DNA of 64,000 bases from Chytridium lagenaria (Eukaryota > Chytridiomycota > Chytridiomycetes > Chytridiales > Chytridiaceae): NCBI GenBank assembly GCA_025449115.1, contig JAHLKC010000078.1:1-64000 (forward strand), written 5' to 3'. The notes beneath the pieces are model-generated. The model searched no databases, had not been told where the DNA came from, and saw only the letters and a list, made by a program, of their open reading frames with translations. Positions 1 to 12,100 of the stretch are shown here, in pieces (the stretch's first letter is position 1; each line of letters begins with the position of its first letter). The translations under genes and the position numbers were made by a program.

Positions 1-1
1 C

Positions 2-334
2 AAAGATATTATCAAACCAAAGACAGCTTCCAAAGACACGTCCTCCTCTCCCGACCCCGCAATCAACAAGAATGCCATCTACGTCGCCCTCGCATCCTCT
101 GCCCTTGTCTTTGTGCTAATGATCGCAGCATTCTTTGTTGGAATGGACGTCAGATCCGAATCGGAACGACAAACCAAGGTCACCATGATATACAAAATGA
201 CATTCAAGCTTGGGGAGGGGGCTGCCGTCGCTATTGGAGCTGGTGTTTTGAGTGGAATTGTTGGAGGGTTTTACGCTTACGTCATTTACCAATTGGGTGT
301 GGGAAAGAATGTAAATGAAGAATCTAAAGCTTAA
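2..334 (+). CDS. Claudin/Sur7-like four-span membrane protein, 3' end only
   Basis: The reading frame is already open at the window edge and ends with TAA at 332-334, so only the C-terminal part of the gene is present. It encodes a lysine/serine-rich stretch, a hydrophobic span (around AIYVALASSALVFVLMIAAF), a short charged loop and a last span (around AVAIGAGVLSGIVGGFYAYV), and ends in a hydrophilic ESKA tail. The neighbour at 958-2023 has the same order in its C-terminal half, the same FVG(M/K)D motif after the third span and the same ESKA end, so the two are tandem paralogues. By analogy with complete copies downstream this would be spans 3 and 4 of a four-span plasma-membrane protein. Molecular role unknown. 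Confidence 0.7.
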   Translation, partial: KDIIKPKTASKDTSSSPDPAINKNAIYVALASSALVFVLMIAAFFVGMDVRSESERQTKVTMIYKMTFKLGEGAAVAIGAGVLSGIVGGFYAYVIYQLGVGKNVNEESKA

Positions 335-957
335 TTGAGACACGCGTCTTTTTGATGCGTTAATTCGCACGCCTTCTTCCATGAATTTTGTCCTTTTTGC
401 TTTCGCTTTCTATCGAGAATTCTTCCCTTTGATTTCGTTGTCTATTGAATATAGAATACCGCGTTAACACATACATATAAATATTTGTACCTAATTAGCA
501 TTTGGCTGGCTGCTCACCTATATTTAAATATGTATTTGTCACAAATCCATGTCTGACGTTGGCTAGGGTCCCTGCCACGTTAGAGTTTAGGAATGTTACA
601 CCAATTAGTTACTGTTTAAAGTGACAATTCTGTGGGAAAAGGAAATTTTATATATATATAGAAATTAATTTGTTTGTCTGTTTTGTATGACGGATCAATG
701 TCCAACGCCCAAGTTTCTGTGACTAATTAGTGCCCCAACGCCCGAGTTTCAGATCTTCTGAAACTTATGCCCAGTTCAGGTTCATGAAAAAAAATTGGTC
801 GTGACTACTCATCGCTACCTACCTATAATTGACAGAAAACTGCGTATAAAAACCAAAGGATTGTGGACGTAGTTTTACACCGTCATTCTGCAAAGAATTC
901 TAGAGGCATTTGTACTTTCTTGTGCAAGTTTTGATTGTCGTTGTTCGTTATATCGTC
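335..957. other. Intergenic region between claudin-like paralogues 1 and 2
   Basis: AT-rich, no convincing coding frame. It holds the 3' flank of the first gene and the promoter region of the second. A duplicated phrase (the sequence around GTGACTAATTAGTGCCCCAA and CCAACGCCC..GTTTC near 700-760) is visible, but no conserved element is recognised. Confidence 0.5.
845..852 (+). promoter_or_regulatory. TATA-like box upstream of claudin-like gene 2
   Basis: TATAAAAA lies about 106 bases upstream of the ATG at 958. Position and sequence fit a core promoter; no transcript data support it. Confidence 0.35.
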
Positions 958-2023
958 ATGACCGCATCAACAAACCCAAACACTACCACCACAACCACCA
1001 CCACTATAGATGGTGTGGATTCTACTACTAGTGGGCCCACCAACAGTACTACTACTAGCACCACGGATGGTGTAGATGCAACATCTAGAGGGCCTTCGCT
1101 CATCGCATATTTGACCCTCGGAGTGTATGTTTTATTTCAATAATTCATTATTAGGTGTCTAAAGCACCACCTTTCTTTTCTTATCTCACAAATATGCTAC
1201 AGTTCACTTGCAGCCGCCGCCTTAGTCATCGCATCCATCTTTCTCCCATGGATCCATTCTACTAGTCAAGATAATGTTTATGAAACCAAAATCGGTCTCT
1301 TTGACGTCACCTCATGCATTGTGAGATTTGACGGCACCAGAGTCTGCGAAACCGACAAGGTTGCCAGCTGCAATTCGATTAACTCTTGGGTTTGTACGAA
1401 ATTTGAAACCATCAAGGGCCTTACCATCACATGTGAGTGCAGAGCCGTTCTTCGTCAATATTTTATAACAAAAGAATGCATTTTCCTAATCTCGGATTTT
1501 TTTTTCCATAGCCGCACTCTTCGCAGGAATTTCTCTTTCAGCTTGCTGCTATCTCATCAGCCGTCTCATCAAATCCATGGCTACGGAAACTCCGACTCCC
1601 ACTACTGCGTCCGTCCCCGTCGTAGAGAATCGCACCCCAGCACCCAAACCTATTGCCGTCAAAGACGCCAAGACTGGCGAGATCTCCTACGTCGTCCCAA
1701 AGCCTCCCGCTCATCTCTCCACGCCAACCGAAACCAGAACCTCGGGTCCCCTATCTCCCGCCGATGAGAAGTTTTACCTCTACACTATTATCTTCACCGC
1801 TTCCCTCGTCGTCATATTAATGCTCGTGGCATATTTTGTTGGAAAGGACTTGATGTCTGAGTTTGAGAAGAGGACTGTTACGAGGCGAAAGTATGCCATG
1901 GGGGATGGTGCAAAGATCGCTATTGGGGCTGCCGTTGCCTATGGATTCGCTGAGGTCATGTCCTGGTGTATGATAAGCCAGCTTAAGGCGCGTTTGGGTG
2001 AGGATGAAGAGTCAAAGGCTTGA
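958..2023 (+). CDS. Claudin/Sur7-like four-span membrane protein (complete, 3 exons)
   Basis: Exons by splice signals and frame: 958-1124, 1203-1432, 1512-2023 (donors GTATGT and GTGAGT, acceptors CAG and TAG, phases match). The protein starts with a Thr/Ser-rich cytosolic head containing a duplicated DGVD..T..GP motif, then span 1 (LVIASIFLPWI), an extracellular loop with W, GLF and paired cysteines (GLFDVTSC..RVC) plus further Cys residues, span 2 (ALFAGISLSACCYLI), a Pro/Thr-rich cytosolic loop, span 3 (FYLYTIIFTASLVVILMLVAY) and span 4 (IGAAVAYGFAEVMSWCMI). The W..GLF..C..C pattern in the first loop is the signature of claudin/PMP22/Sur7-type tetraspans. It probably acts at the plasma membrane or cell wall interface; the precise role is unknown. 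No frame break is needed here, which makes it one of the cleaner models in the window. Confidence 0.75.
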
Positions 2024-2601
2024 TTAATTTGATTCATGGTATTTCTTTAAATATGCTTAAATCCTTGCTCTTCTTTTATAATTTCTGCGCCAATATTCCT
2101 TCGAAAGATGCGCGCTTCAAACATTAATAGATTTAAAATACAATTTGAACTTTTTTTTAGCGCCAGTGGCATTATCGTTAAATCCCAGTTCAAAACTTCT
2201 AAAAAACAGAAACCGAATAATAAATAATACTATTAATAAATAATACTGACTTTAAACCAAGCTTGTATCTTTTTTATTGTATTAACAAGTTCACATCCAT
2301 CCGTCTGCAGCAGAGATATCATTTTTTTTATTAGCAGACTGGGCTTACTTTGCCTGTGGCGGGTTATTAACCATCTGTAGCCCAGTCTCTTTTATAAGGT
2401 TGCAGGAATTAATAATAATAAAATGTGGTTTATGAGGGGTTGTTAACTGTTTCAACTTTCAAGTTTGAAAAATAGTAATAAAAGAAAAAAATATGTAAAA
2501 GAAAACACAACAAAAAAGGGTTGGATAAAATCCTGTGTCGGTTTTTTTATTCAAAAAGAACACTTCTTTGTTAGACTCCTGTAAGACTCCTCATCGTCGT
2601 C
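2024..2601. other. Intergenic region
   Basis: AT-rich (long A and T runs, TAATAATAAATAATAC-type repeats near 2215-2250). It carries the 3' flank of gene 2 and the upstream region of gene 3. No coding potential seen. Confidence 0.5.
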
Positions 2602-3328
2602 ATGGCCATCGACTCGAACTTCATCAAATTCGGCACTCCCGCCCTGTACGTATATATTCCTATTCAATTCCCTGCCCATAAAATCGTCCAACTGTCATCC
2701 TAGAATGATCACTGACCCTCATCTGAATTAGCATTCTCCTGACCCTCATCCTTTCCATCGTCTCTACTACGGGAGCTTGGTGGACTTTGAATTATAATGA
2801 AGCTTCCTAGTAAGTTACATGATCAACGTACAAACGATCTGACCTCTTTGGCAGCTCCCTTGGTCTCTTCTCCTACACTGCCTGTCTCGATGGAACCTGT
2901 GTGTCGGGCAGCATCAACCAAAACGATCTTAACGGCTGTTCCAGTGGCAGAGCAGCGTGCGGTCAATTCCAAGGCACTCGTGGCATGATGGTCGTCGGTA
3001 AGTTCCGTCTTCAACCCACCCGTCTTAATTGCTAACCCGTTCTGATCTAGCCAACATTCTCGGATTCGTCGCCATCGCCACCTCCGCTTTTCTCTTCTGG
3101 AAAGGCAAGGACGCACCCAAGTTTGTCTCATTTGCTCTCATCTCATCCACCTTCCTCGTGACTTTCTTTGTGTTTGTGGCTATGTGCCTTGGAGCAAGTT
3201 TCTCCACCTCGACTATAAACGTCAAGTATGGGTATGGATCTGGGTTTATTGTGTCTGTTGTGACTTGGATTGTGGGAGCTGTTGCGACCGTCGGGACAGT
3301 GTTGTTCTACAAGACAACTGTTGCTTGA
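2602..3328 (+). CDS. Claudin/PMP22-like four-span membrane protein (complete, 4 exons)
   Basis: Exons 2602-2645, 2732-2809, 2855-2997 and 3051-3328 join in frame with donors GTACGT, GTAAGT, GTAAGT and acceptors TAG, CAG, TAG, giving about 180 residues. Span 1 (LILLTLILSIVSTTG) is followed at once by WW, then 13-14 residues and GLFSYTACLDGTC, the claudin/PMP22 loop signature W-GLF-C-C, with two more cysteines (NGC, AAC). Spans 2 to 4 follow (MMVVANILGFVAIATSAFLF; FVSFALISSTFLVTFFVFVA; GFIVSVVTWIVGAVATVGTV) and a short tail. It lacks the long cytosolic N-terminus and middle loop of its upstream neighbour, so it is a shorter, more typical tetraspan. Membrane organisation or cell-wall stress roles are known for fungal relatives (Sur7 family); that is inference here. 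Confidence 0.78.
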
Positions 3329-4140
3329 AAAACCACAGCTGCATGGATATGCATATGGCGGCGGTCCTTCCTTTTTTTTCTCTCTCTCAATATTTCACCC
3401 TGCATTCAACTTCTCCAACACATATTTCTTATGAATGCTACAGCTGGCACAGCTTTAAAACAATATATTCATTGTGCGCTTGATATTTAATCCCATTTTG
3501 CAATTAAATCCCATTTTGCAATTAAATCCCATTTTGCATATCATACCTTGATAGTTTTATAGAGCTCAGTCAAAAATGTTACAAACAACTCCGTGTGTGA
3601 CAGTCATTTGGTGTCAAGCCAGCGTCTCCGCGTCACGCGTAAAATCGCGTCGAGTAAATGTGAAAGGGAAACTGGCGAACTGCTTTTGTTTATCGATTAT
3701 TGAGGTAGTTATGAGAATTATACAAGTGAGTAAAGAGTTGAAGTATTTGAATAAGAATAAAAAATGATCACTTATCCAATTTTGACGTCGATTTATCATC
3801 AAGACATTAAGACAGTGACATGAGACGCAAAACACGTAGAAAAAAGATCCTGCAGGAATTCGTAGGCAGACTACAGTAAAAGAATAGATGATATTGAAAA
3901 TGATAACCCTGACGCGCTTGATCTCCCATGGTCTTACGAATCTTGCGAACTTGCCATAGAACTATCCCTCGCAATGTTGCAGCATGCGTTGGCCTCCCGA
4001 TCAAGAAATGCATTGCAATTGTCGCAACAAAAAGTCTTTCCTCGAAACTTTGGTCGATTGATGAAAAGGGTTCGCATCCCAGAATCAAGGCAGACTTCGT
4101 GAACGACAGCGCATCAATCAGCTTGTCTCGACGAGGTTGC
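3329..4140. other. Gene-less region between convergent genes
   Basis: 3' flanks of the claudin-like gene (+) and the long gene (-). It contains a three-copy tandem repeat (separate entry). The open frames on both strands are short, lack family resemblance and are not supported. Confidence 0.5.
3488..3540. repeat. 18-bp direct repeat, three copies
   Basis: The unit AAATCCCATTTTGCAATT is repeated head to tail almost exactly three times, the last copy ending in GCATAT. It lies about 160 bases 3' of the claudin-like stop codon. No role can be assigned. Confidence 0.85.
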
Positions 4141-7100
4141 TCAACAAATCCCGTTCTTTGTTAAGTCAATTTGCCGTTGTCGCATCTTGATCTTGATGGA
4201 CTCCTTGTGCGTAGCGACGGCCGAGGAATGTTTTCGAAATTCCTCCAAGCTTTGCTCAAACGCTTCAGCATTGCCGCTTTCCAAAGAATTAATTAGACCA
4301 TCTCGAGAAGAATTGACTTTTTCCATTGCGGCGGTGACCTCTTCATCATGATTTAGGTAAGCATCCATCTCTGATTGCAATGATGCGCTTTTCTTGCTCC
4401 AATTTCTAATTTTGCCTGCGGTAAGGACTCCAAACTTCATCGTATCGCCGTTGCTCTGGACAAATGCAGCCACTGGTCTTAGGCCTAGGTCACCGGAAGT
4501 CCACAGCTCAGAGTTTTGACGCCGTCGCTGGTTGCCTCGAGAGGGGGACCGCATCACCCATAGGAGATCTCCAAAACTGTTCTTTTCAAACTTTTTTAGC
4601 TCGGGAGGATCGAGTTCAGGATTAAAACTCCAAGGTAAATCGCACGGAAGCAGATTTTCCTCTATCTTCTTCTCTGCTAACCTCATTTTGGCCCTTTCTT
4701 CTAAGAGCCATTTGCGCGTCTCTCTCCATTCACCATCTTTTCAACAAGATTAGCCTGATGCAAAAGTGAAAAGAAAAAAGGAAACATGCAACTTACTAGG
4801 ACCTCCCAACTTTCTGGCCTTCTTTTCTTGACAAAACGTCTTATCCTTCCGTGATTTTGTCGCATATCCCTTTTTCTTAAATATCTTGTCCTTTTCCTTT
4901 GAATCTAATATCATTTAAATTTAAAAGACCAATTGAATAAATGAATTAAAAGAACTCTATTACTTACCAATATATGGAAGGAGCACGGAGGATGGAGGAA
5001 ATTTTAGAGGCACGTACAGAAAAGGCGTCTCATCTTCCACATAGATTCTTCCCTCCCCAAAATTCACCGGTAATGTAGAGCAAGCTGACGGCGGGAACAC
5101 CAAATCAGATTTGGTACTAAAAGTGTATTCATGCTTGTCGTGCAGATTGACCTTAATACTGTCTAGATGCCGAAACCGTTCATTTGCGGCTGGCCGAAAG
5201 CCCTTATCTGATGTGACTTTCCAACCGTGACGAGAATCGTAGTTGAATGAAATGTCTCGCGCAGGCAACGGGATGAAATGTTCCCGCAAGGGAAGGGAAA
5301 CAGCAAAGTCTGGCATTAAAATCCCATCTCCCTCAACTTTGAAGTGTCGGCGGAACGAGGGGTGACCAAATATATCCCTTGTCTGCCCTTTGGAGGCTTA
5401 TTCTTGATCCAGCTTGATATCCGTCCTTGTAAATTAGCCATCAGACATATCCTCCTGGCAAATCGGTTCCGATCTCCCAGCGTAATCTTCCAATTCATTC
5501 AAGTATTTCATCAATCCCTGTCCCAGCGCCAGAAACGACCCAAGTGAACTCGATAAGTCTAAAACCTTGCTATTAAAAGATTCTGAAGCAGTAACCTTTA
5601 GTGATTGTAAAACTGGCGGAGGTGCTGCTTGTATCGCTTGGGTTTTTTGAGCTCTAGTCTCTCTAGCTGATGGTAGTTCTAACGGAGGCTTATCTTTCTT
5701 AATGTCAACAGACCACTTGAATGCAGAAAAAGGTCGTAATAGCTGTGGTGTTTCATTGACCCCACTCAACGATGCGACGACAAGATTGACTTTACATACT
5801 TGTAGGAATCCGGAAAGACCGCCGTGTTTGGAGTGATGATAGACAGTTCAAGAGACTTGTTGAATAAACCGTAAAGAATATGGCGATCGATTTTGTTGAG
5901 TTTTGGCAAGAGAACAATGGTTCTCCCAGCCACTGAAAGCGAAACGTCAGGCCCCCAAATGCAATCTTGACGACTGGCAAGCAATGTTGGGACTGATCGA
6001 CCTCCACCTTAAAGTGATGTTGCGACCCTCAAAAGCTCCCTCTTGAGCATAATTTTGCTCTCTCAAGGAAAACCGTTCAGATGACGTGCTCTCTTGTTTC
6101 TTGATAACTGACGGGTCCACATATCTAAATCCATCCCCTTTTCTTCCAGAATGTGCTTGTTTTAAAATTCGCGCGGCTTGCGAAAAGATGTGGTTGAGCA
6201 ATCGAATAATGGCCCTGACTCCTTCAAAGTTGCCATAGGGTCTCCACACATCCTTTGCAATGTCAACATTCAAGCAATAAGATTCCCCGTCAACAGTGAC
6301 CTTGAAAAATGTTTGCGGTTTCTGGCCTTTCCTTTCACCCTCCATTCCCTCCACTCCCTCCATCAGATCTTCCCCACCTCCTTGCCTCCATCAAACCGCC
6401 CATCACGTCATCCTTCTCAGCGCCCGTAATTCCTTCTCCGCACAATCACTTTCGCTACTGCTATCACTGCTGCTATCACTAGAGCTATCCCCATCATCTC
6501 TATTGACGTTTGATGGCTTTTTGTTAATCCCTCAGCCACGTTCACGTCAACATCAGTGATTTTGATCACGTCCTGAATCTCAAGTCGCGTCTGATCCATG
6601 TCCCGCGTGAACACAGCCATGGGTTGATTCAACCCAAAGAAAATGGTAGCAATAATAAAGATTATTCTGTTCCTGAGCTCTACTTGTTGATGCCTCTCTC
6701 GATTACCACCAGGTATCTGTAAAATATCTTCTAGAATCACCTGATAAATGTGATGAAGACACCTTAAAGAATCTTCAGGCACATTTAGACGTAAGGTGGA
6801 AAACATTGACGCGAGAAAGCTTTGAGAATAGTTGCAAGTGTCCAGACTTATAGAGGGTGGAGGGAGTAGAATGTCTTTAGGCACGAAAAGGACTTGCGCA
6901 GGGAATTCAGAGATCAACACATCTTCGGCCGCAATGAAAACCTTAGCAAAGCAATTCAAGACAAACTTTCCGAGGCGCATGACTTTGGCAGCTTCCAGGC
7001 CATAGCGGTGTAGCTTGTTGACAAAATCCTTTGTGGCAGAGCTAGGATTATCAAAGGGGTCGAATAGAGCTCTACTCTTCATTCCCTTTTTGTAGCTCTT

Positions 7101-9176
7101 TGGATCCGTAGACATTAGCGGGAGCTTCAAGTGGGAGTAAAAAACATCCTTTTCTCCACCCTTCTTGACCTGACCCTCGTCATCAAATCTTAACCTCCTC
7201 TTCCCAGTCTTTTGCTGAACACGACCCTCTCCTGGCAAGCCGGTCATTGACAATTTTAACCTCGTGTATCCAGTCGCTGAGACCAACACCACACCATGCC
7301 TCCAACCTCCACAGCCAGATGCGGGCGCCTGGCTCTCTATCATCTCTACGTCCGCTAAGAATGACGGCCCCTCATCATCACCTTTCTCCTCCTCATCACC
7401 TTTTTCCTCGAGCACCGCGTAATAGTTGTGCAAAGGCGTATGCCGAGTTTCAATCCGCTGACAAAACGAAGAGTCACTCTTGGGGCGATGTTGGTGCTAC
7501 TTCTTGACAGCGGTCGGGTCTTGACAAATAGCAAAGCAGGGCAAGGCGCAGGGAAAGGAGGAGTCTGAGCCAGAGTGGGAGGCACTTGGAGAACGAGAGA
7601 ATGTCGTTCAAAGGATTTTGAAGCGTGTCAAGTGCATTGGGGCTCATGATAATGTTGAGGCAAAAAACGTCGTGAGGGTGCAACCCTATATCTTGACCGA
7701 TAACCAAACTACCATTAGCGAGATCTTTAAACAAGTTTTGTCTGATCCAAAATGGTAAAGATCTACAAAGTAAAGGAGGTTAAGAATTTAAAAAATGCAA
7801 GGGAGGCTTACAGTGAGGCATTGTTGTCATGACGTTGGTAACCAAAGCACGTAAGGGCATCCACTAATTCTCGAAAAGTCATGCTGTGGTTGTGTCGGGA
7901 CTTGAGGCTGCTCTTTGACTTGTAATGCTTATGCAGCAACATCTCAAGCAAAGCCTGTCCCCTCCCCAAAATATGCTGAGTATGCTGATGCATCAGACGT
8001 AGAAAGAGAAACGGCAGAAGAGAATGAAAAGACGAGGCCGTTTGTATTTGTGCTTGGGAAGCGATCTGTTTTAAAACATATAAATGTATGAGAAAAAAAT
8101 ATTTAGATGGATAGAGTATAGAGCCAAGAGCAAACTCACCTCCATGTAAACTTCATCCTTTTTATTGTAGACGTCCGAAATTCCTGCAATAGAAGATTGC
8201 ACCCCTATAAAAATAATTAGAAAAGATCTAGAGTTGATGAGTTCCACCTTGTTCAAAGAAACTACCCTGACTTTTGTAGACACTGTGCCGTAGCTGATCA
8301 ACTTGAGCAATATCCAATAGGTAGTAACTGCAATGTTCCCTCTCGCCTCTCATGGATCCAGGGCAGAGAACTGCTTGCCTATAACGAACCTTCCAAACAG
8401 ATGGATGAGACTTTTGGCATGTCAGCTCGGTCATTGCTTCTTGAACAGAAAGTCTTTGATCAGAAAGCAAGGTTGAGCAATTATGCCAAGACGTGGTAAG
8501 ATTGCCAGCTTGGGTGTGCTGAGTCTGCAATACCCAAGCATCACAGAGTAGACTGATATTGACTCCTATAATAAAAATAGATATTAAAATTAAAATGGGA
8601 CAGATGCTAGATATAAAAATACTTAAATTACCTGAAGCAAGTGGACCTCTATTGATGGTGTCAATCTTCTTTAAAGCTGCTGCAATACCAATTGCAAGGA
8701 TGGGCATGTTCGCGTAGCAAACTCGTAGAATAAAGCAGCTCTCCTTAGCTGATCATGATCAGCATCCACTGATAGGTGACATCATATTGTTCCATATTGC
8801 CCTTAAAGGCGGAACGGGAGCCAAGATCAGACTGCAACTTGCCAGAAAACACTGATTGAATCCGCTGCGTTTCAGTGGCATCGATCATACTTTTAGGTTG
8901 TTGAAGAGCATCATTGATGTCTTGGCTTGGCGGTTCGCATATGAGGTTGTTCCGATTTTCTCTACATCAGCAAATAAGTGAAGTTGGTTGTCAACATGGT
9001 CCTGCCAGAGAACTTCACTTTCTATATGCAGCCAAATCGTCAAGCTGTGGTTAAAATGGAATGATTTGATCAAAAATCCTATCCAGGGTGCCCTAGCATT
9101 GCTATCAAGCAAACGACTCACTTGACGTAATGTGATGTTTGTCGAAATCAAGCCTTGATAGATGATCCTTCTCCAT
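4141..9176 (-). CDS. Very long multi-exon protein of unknown family (possibly two genes)
   Basis: A chain of minus-strand coding segments runs from a plausible ATG at 9174-9176 to TGA at 4141-4143. Clear splice joins include a GTAATTTAAG donor at about 8627, the exon around 8160-8205 ending in GTGAGT, a donor GTAAGC at about 7811 with acceptor TAG at about 7760, and a donor GTAAGT at about 4970. Visible features: a long helical N-terminal half (segments 8707-8228, 7993-7808, 7734-7560), an acidic stretch (EEKGDEEEKGDDEGP near 7390), one strong hydrophobic segment (IALVIAAVIAVAKVIV near 6450) followed by RRR, then beta-rich segments (5316-4960), a Lys-rich stretch (4810-4910) and a helical, charged C-terminus ending in NGIC. 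At least four frame breaks interrupt it (about 8750, 6420, 6000, 5770). I recognise no domain. If the stop at 6417 is genuine, there are two genes, the upstream one ending just after the membrane segment. Confidence 0.5.
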
Positions 9177-12100
9177 TTTTAAGATTTTTGAAGTCCAAGT
9201 GGTTGGAGAAGGTCGATGTCTGATCAGGCGTGCCGGGTGATGATCTTGCACTGAACAAGTCTGATCTCAATAGCAACTTGTGAGGACTCTTGATCTAGAT
9301 TCAGGGTTTTTAGTTCCGTTAACGCAGCATCACGTCGACGCGTAATTCCTATTTATTTTATACTTATCGTCATTTAGTTTTAGTCTATTTTAATTTACTT
9401 GGTGATTGTGAATTGGGGGTTAATTGCGAGCTTGTGTATGCTGTTTGCTGAAATGTGGATTGTGGAGTCTGAAAAGGTGGATTAAAGTATTGCTTTATCT
9501 GTTTTGCGCGTTTGGGCTGTAGCAAGAGAAGAAAGAGGAAGGGCTGGAGGGGAGCCGGGAACGTTTTTTATCTTGTAATCTTTCATTGAAGGAGGAGCTC
9601 ATCAGAGTCGACGAGTTAATTAAAGGTAAGTCGTAGTGTTTATTTAGTATCGAGGACAGTGAGGACATAAAAGAGGAAACAGAAGTTATAACATAAGAAG
9701 ACTGGAGGTCGATATCAACGCAACAACATGGAGCAAGGAGGAAACCATAATAACTATGAAGCAACCTTTTCCCATAGCTCTGACTAAATTCAGTCATGAG
9801 AAAGACCCATGCGTCATGATCCTAAGTCAGAGCATCCTCATGGGCTGCATTGTGACAAGACATGGGCATATTTGTTGAGCTTGAAATAAAGTACAGCAAT
9901 CCTGGTGCTCTTTGGGTGTTAAAATCAGCAATCACTTTAAGAGGTGAAGATCTGGCATCATGGTTGATCGGCCCATAGACTTGTCTTCAGGGCTCCAGTA
10001 AATGCATGGCTACCTCCATGTGAGTGATATAATAAAAAAAAAATTTCATTCACATCAATACAAAGTCTGAGCCAAAGGCTTCTGCCGTTTAGGTAGTCTC
10101 GGATCTCGAGGGTTTACCCGAAGCTGTTGTTTGCGGTATCCGCTGGCATACGGGTTAAGAATGCGGTGCGCGGGATTTCCGATGCGAAAACTCGAGCCGA
10201 AGTTTGTTTGGGTGTAAGAATTGTGTCCCGAAAAGAAATGGCGCCTAGTATAGCACTGCGGCGTTGATTAGCGCATAAATATTTTGGATTCTCGCCATGG
10301 TATTCTCTTTCGTGTGAAAACTGCAATTTTGGACAATCAATAATTAATGAATTTTGAATTTATTTATTTTTTTATGGATGGAGACTGATAACAATATCTT
10401 TGTCAATGAATGTACATTATTGCTGAGTACACGGATATTCATCCATTGAGAATGCAACATTGCGTATATTTGAAGTTTATCTAATTGCTTCGTTATTGTA
10501 ATGGTTACATGGAACTGTGCATAGGGGAGTCAGACGGAGTGATAGAACACATGGTGAAAGGTTCAGCTGAGAAGCAGGTATAGATATTGTTTTTGTATTA
10601 ATTACGATTAAAGAGTTTTTTTTATTCATTTAATGCTGAATGAGTTAAGAGGATCGATGATCTATTCCGTCAGAGGTTCATGGCGCCATGATGCTTTTTG
10701 CGAGAAGATGGATATAGTTGTTGCATTTGTCCCTCTCTTTCTCTTAAGTTAAAAATATTTAAGTGACAAAAAATACTAAAATAAAACATTTCAATGTAAG
10801 TCGGGATCCAAATTTCACTGTTTATGAATTGAATCATTGCTGTATGCTTATATTTAATTGATAAAGTTTGTACAGTATTTTGTGAAGACTGACGCAATGT
10901 TCCGGAACTTTGACGGGGTGAATATGACTGCTTGTTTGTTTACACACAACAATCATCTAATACTAATGAGCTCCACCCACTGCCAAAATGTCATGACCAT
11001 TGACCATATTTGCAGGAACAAAGAGACCCAGCTTGTACAAGGATCAATTTCTTGCACGATGTTTACAGCCGCCACACCAAGCAACGGTAAGCCCCAACTA
11101 TTCTGTTGAAGCACTTTGAATAAAGAGTGTAAAATAATAAAGAATTCACGGCGGGCCATTGCCCCGGACAGGTTAAGGTAACTCACCGTAAAATGTTTTT
11201 GATTGATTCTTTTCCTTTTCTTTGTTCTTTCTTTATTCGATAAAAATCGAGTTAACCTTTACACGTAATAAACCATCGTCCTTTTATACCAAAAAGGAAC
11301 GATTACATCATACATCACACTTCCCGTGAACCTCCGTAAACTAACAGGTAAAACATATATAAATGAACCTCTTTGAGACATGTAACAAAAGTGAACCTGA
11401 TAACGGAACGGTGGGTAGTCAGCCCATTAAAGAATATTCCGAGGAACATCCCATGACAAAGAAACATCGTTGGGATAAAGAAAAAGGGTAGAGGGTAAAA
11501 AGGACAAATAAAACAAGCGCGATGAAATATTACTATAATGACGCGTCAAAGGAAAGGGTGAGTGACGCGTCAATAAAGGTATTAGACTTCAACATATTCT
11601 ATATATACAAATCACATAATAACAAAACGAAATGAATAAAAAAAGTCACAGAAATAGAAAATGTATCAGAGATATAAACAGAGGTTCAAAAGGAAGGGCA
11701 GGAAGATAAAAATTTAAGCCTGAACCCTGTGACGGCTTCCAATCTTTGTTTTCGTCACCATCCGCAGGATTGAAAACTAATTTGCATTTAAAAATATGAG
11801 GGGCGTACACGTAGTCTACGTTATTGACAACAGCAAAGACTACACCCATATCCTGGACCAACAACCTGGCTTCAAGTCACCTCGTACAAAATATTCTAGC
11901 TAATTTTAACAACAACAATCGTGTTTCATACCCTTGCTTTATTAAACAAAAAAAAAACAAATAAATTGCTTCTGCAAAACTGTGTTTAATATTAGACTTT
12001 ATCGCGTGAGGTTCGCGAAACTATATTAACGATGCGGGAAACCCGAGAGGATGGGGCCCCCCCCCCTTCTGGGGGGGTTTTGCAGTCCAAACCTCCACTG

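Noticed and set aside
910..957. Upstream extension of claudin-like gene 2 to a TTG at 910
   Set aside because: The ATG at 958 fits the family N-terminus better; the extension uses a non-ATG start.
12050..12080. C-run/G-run hairpin as a terminator
   Set aside because: The organism is eukaryotic and the stem is a homopolymer artefact-prone stretch; no gene ends there.
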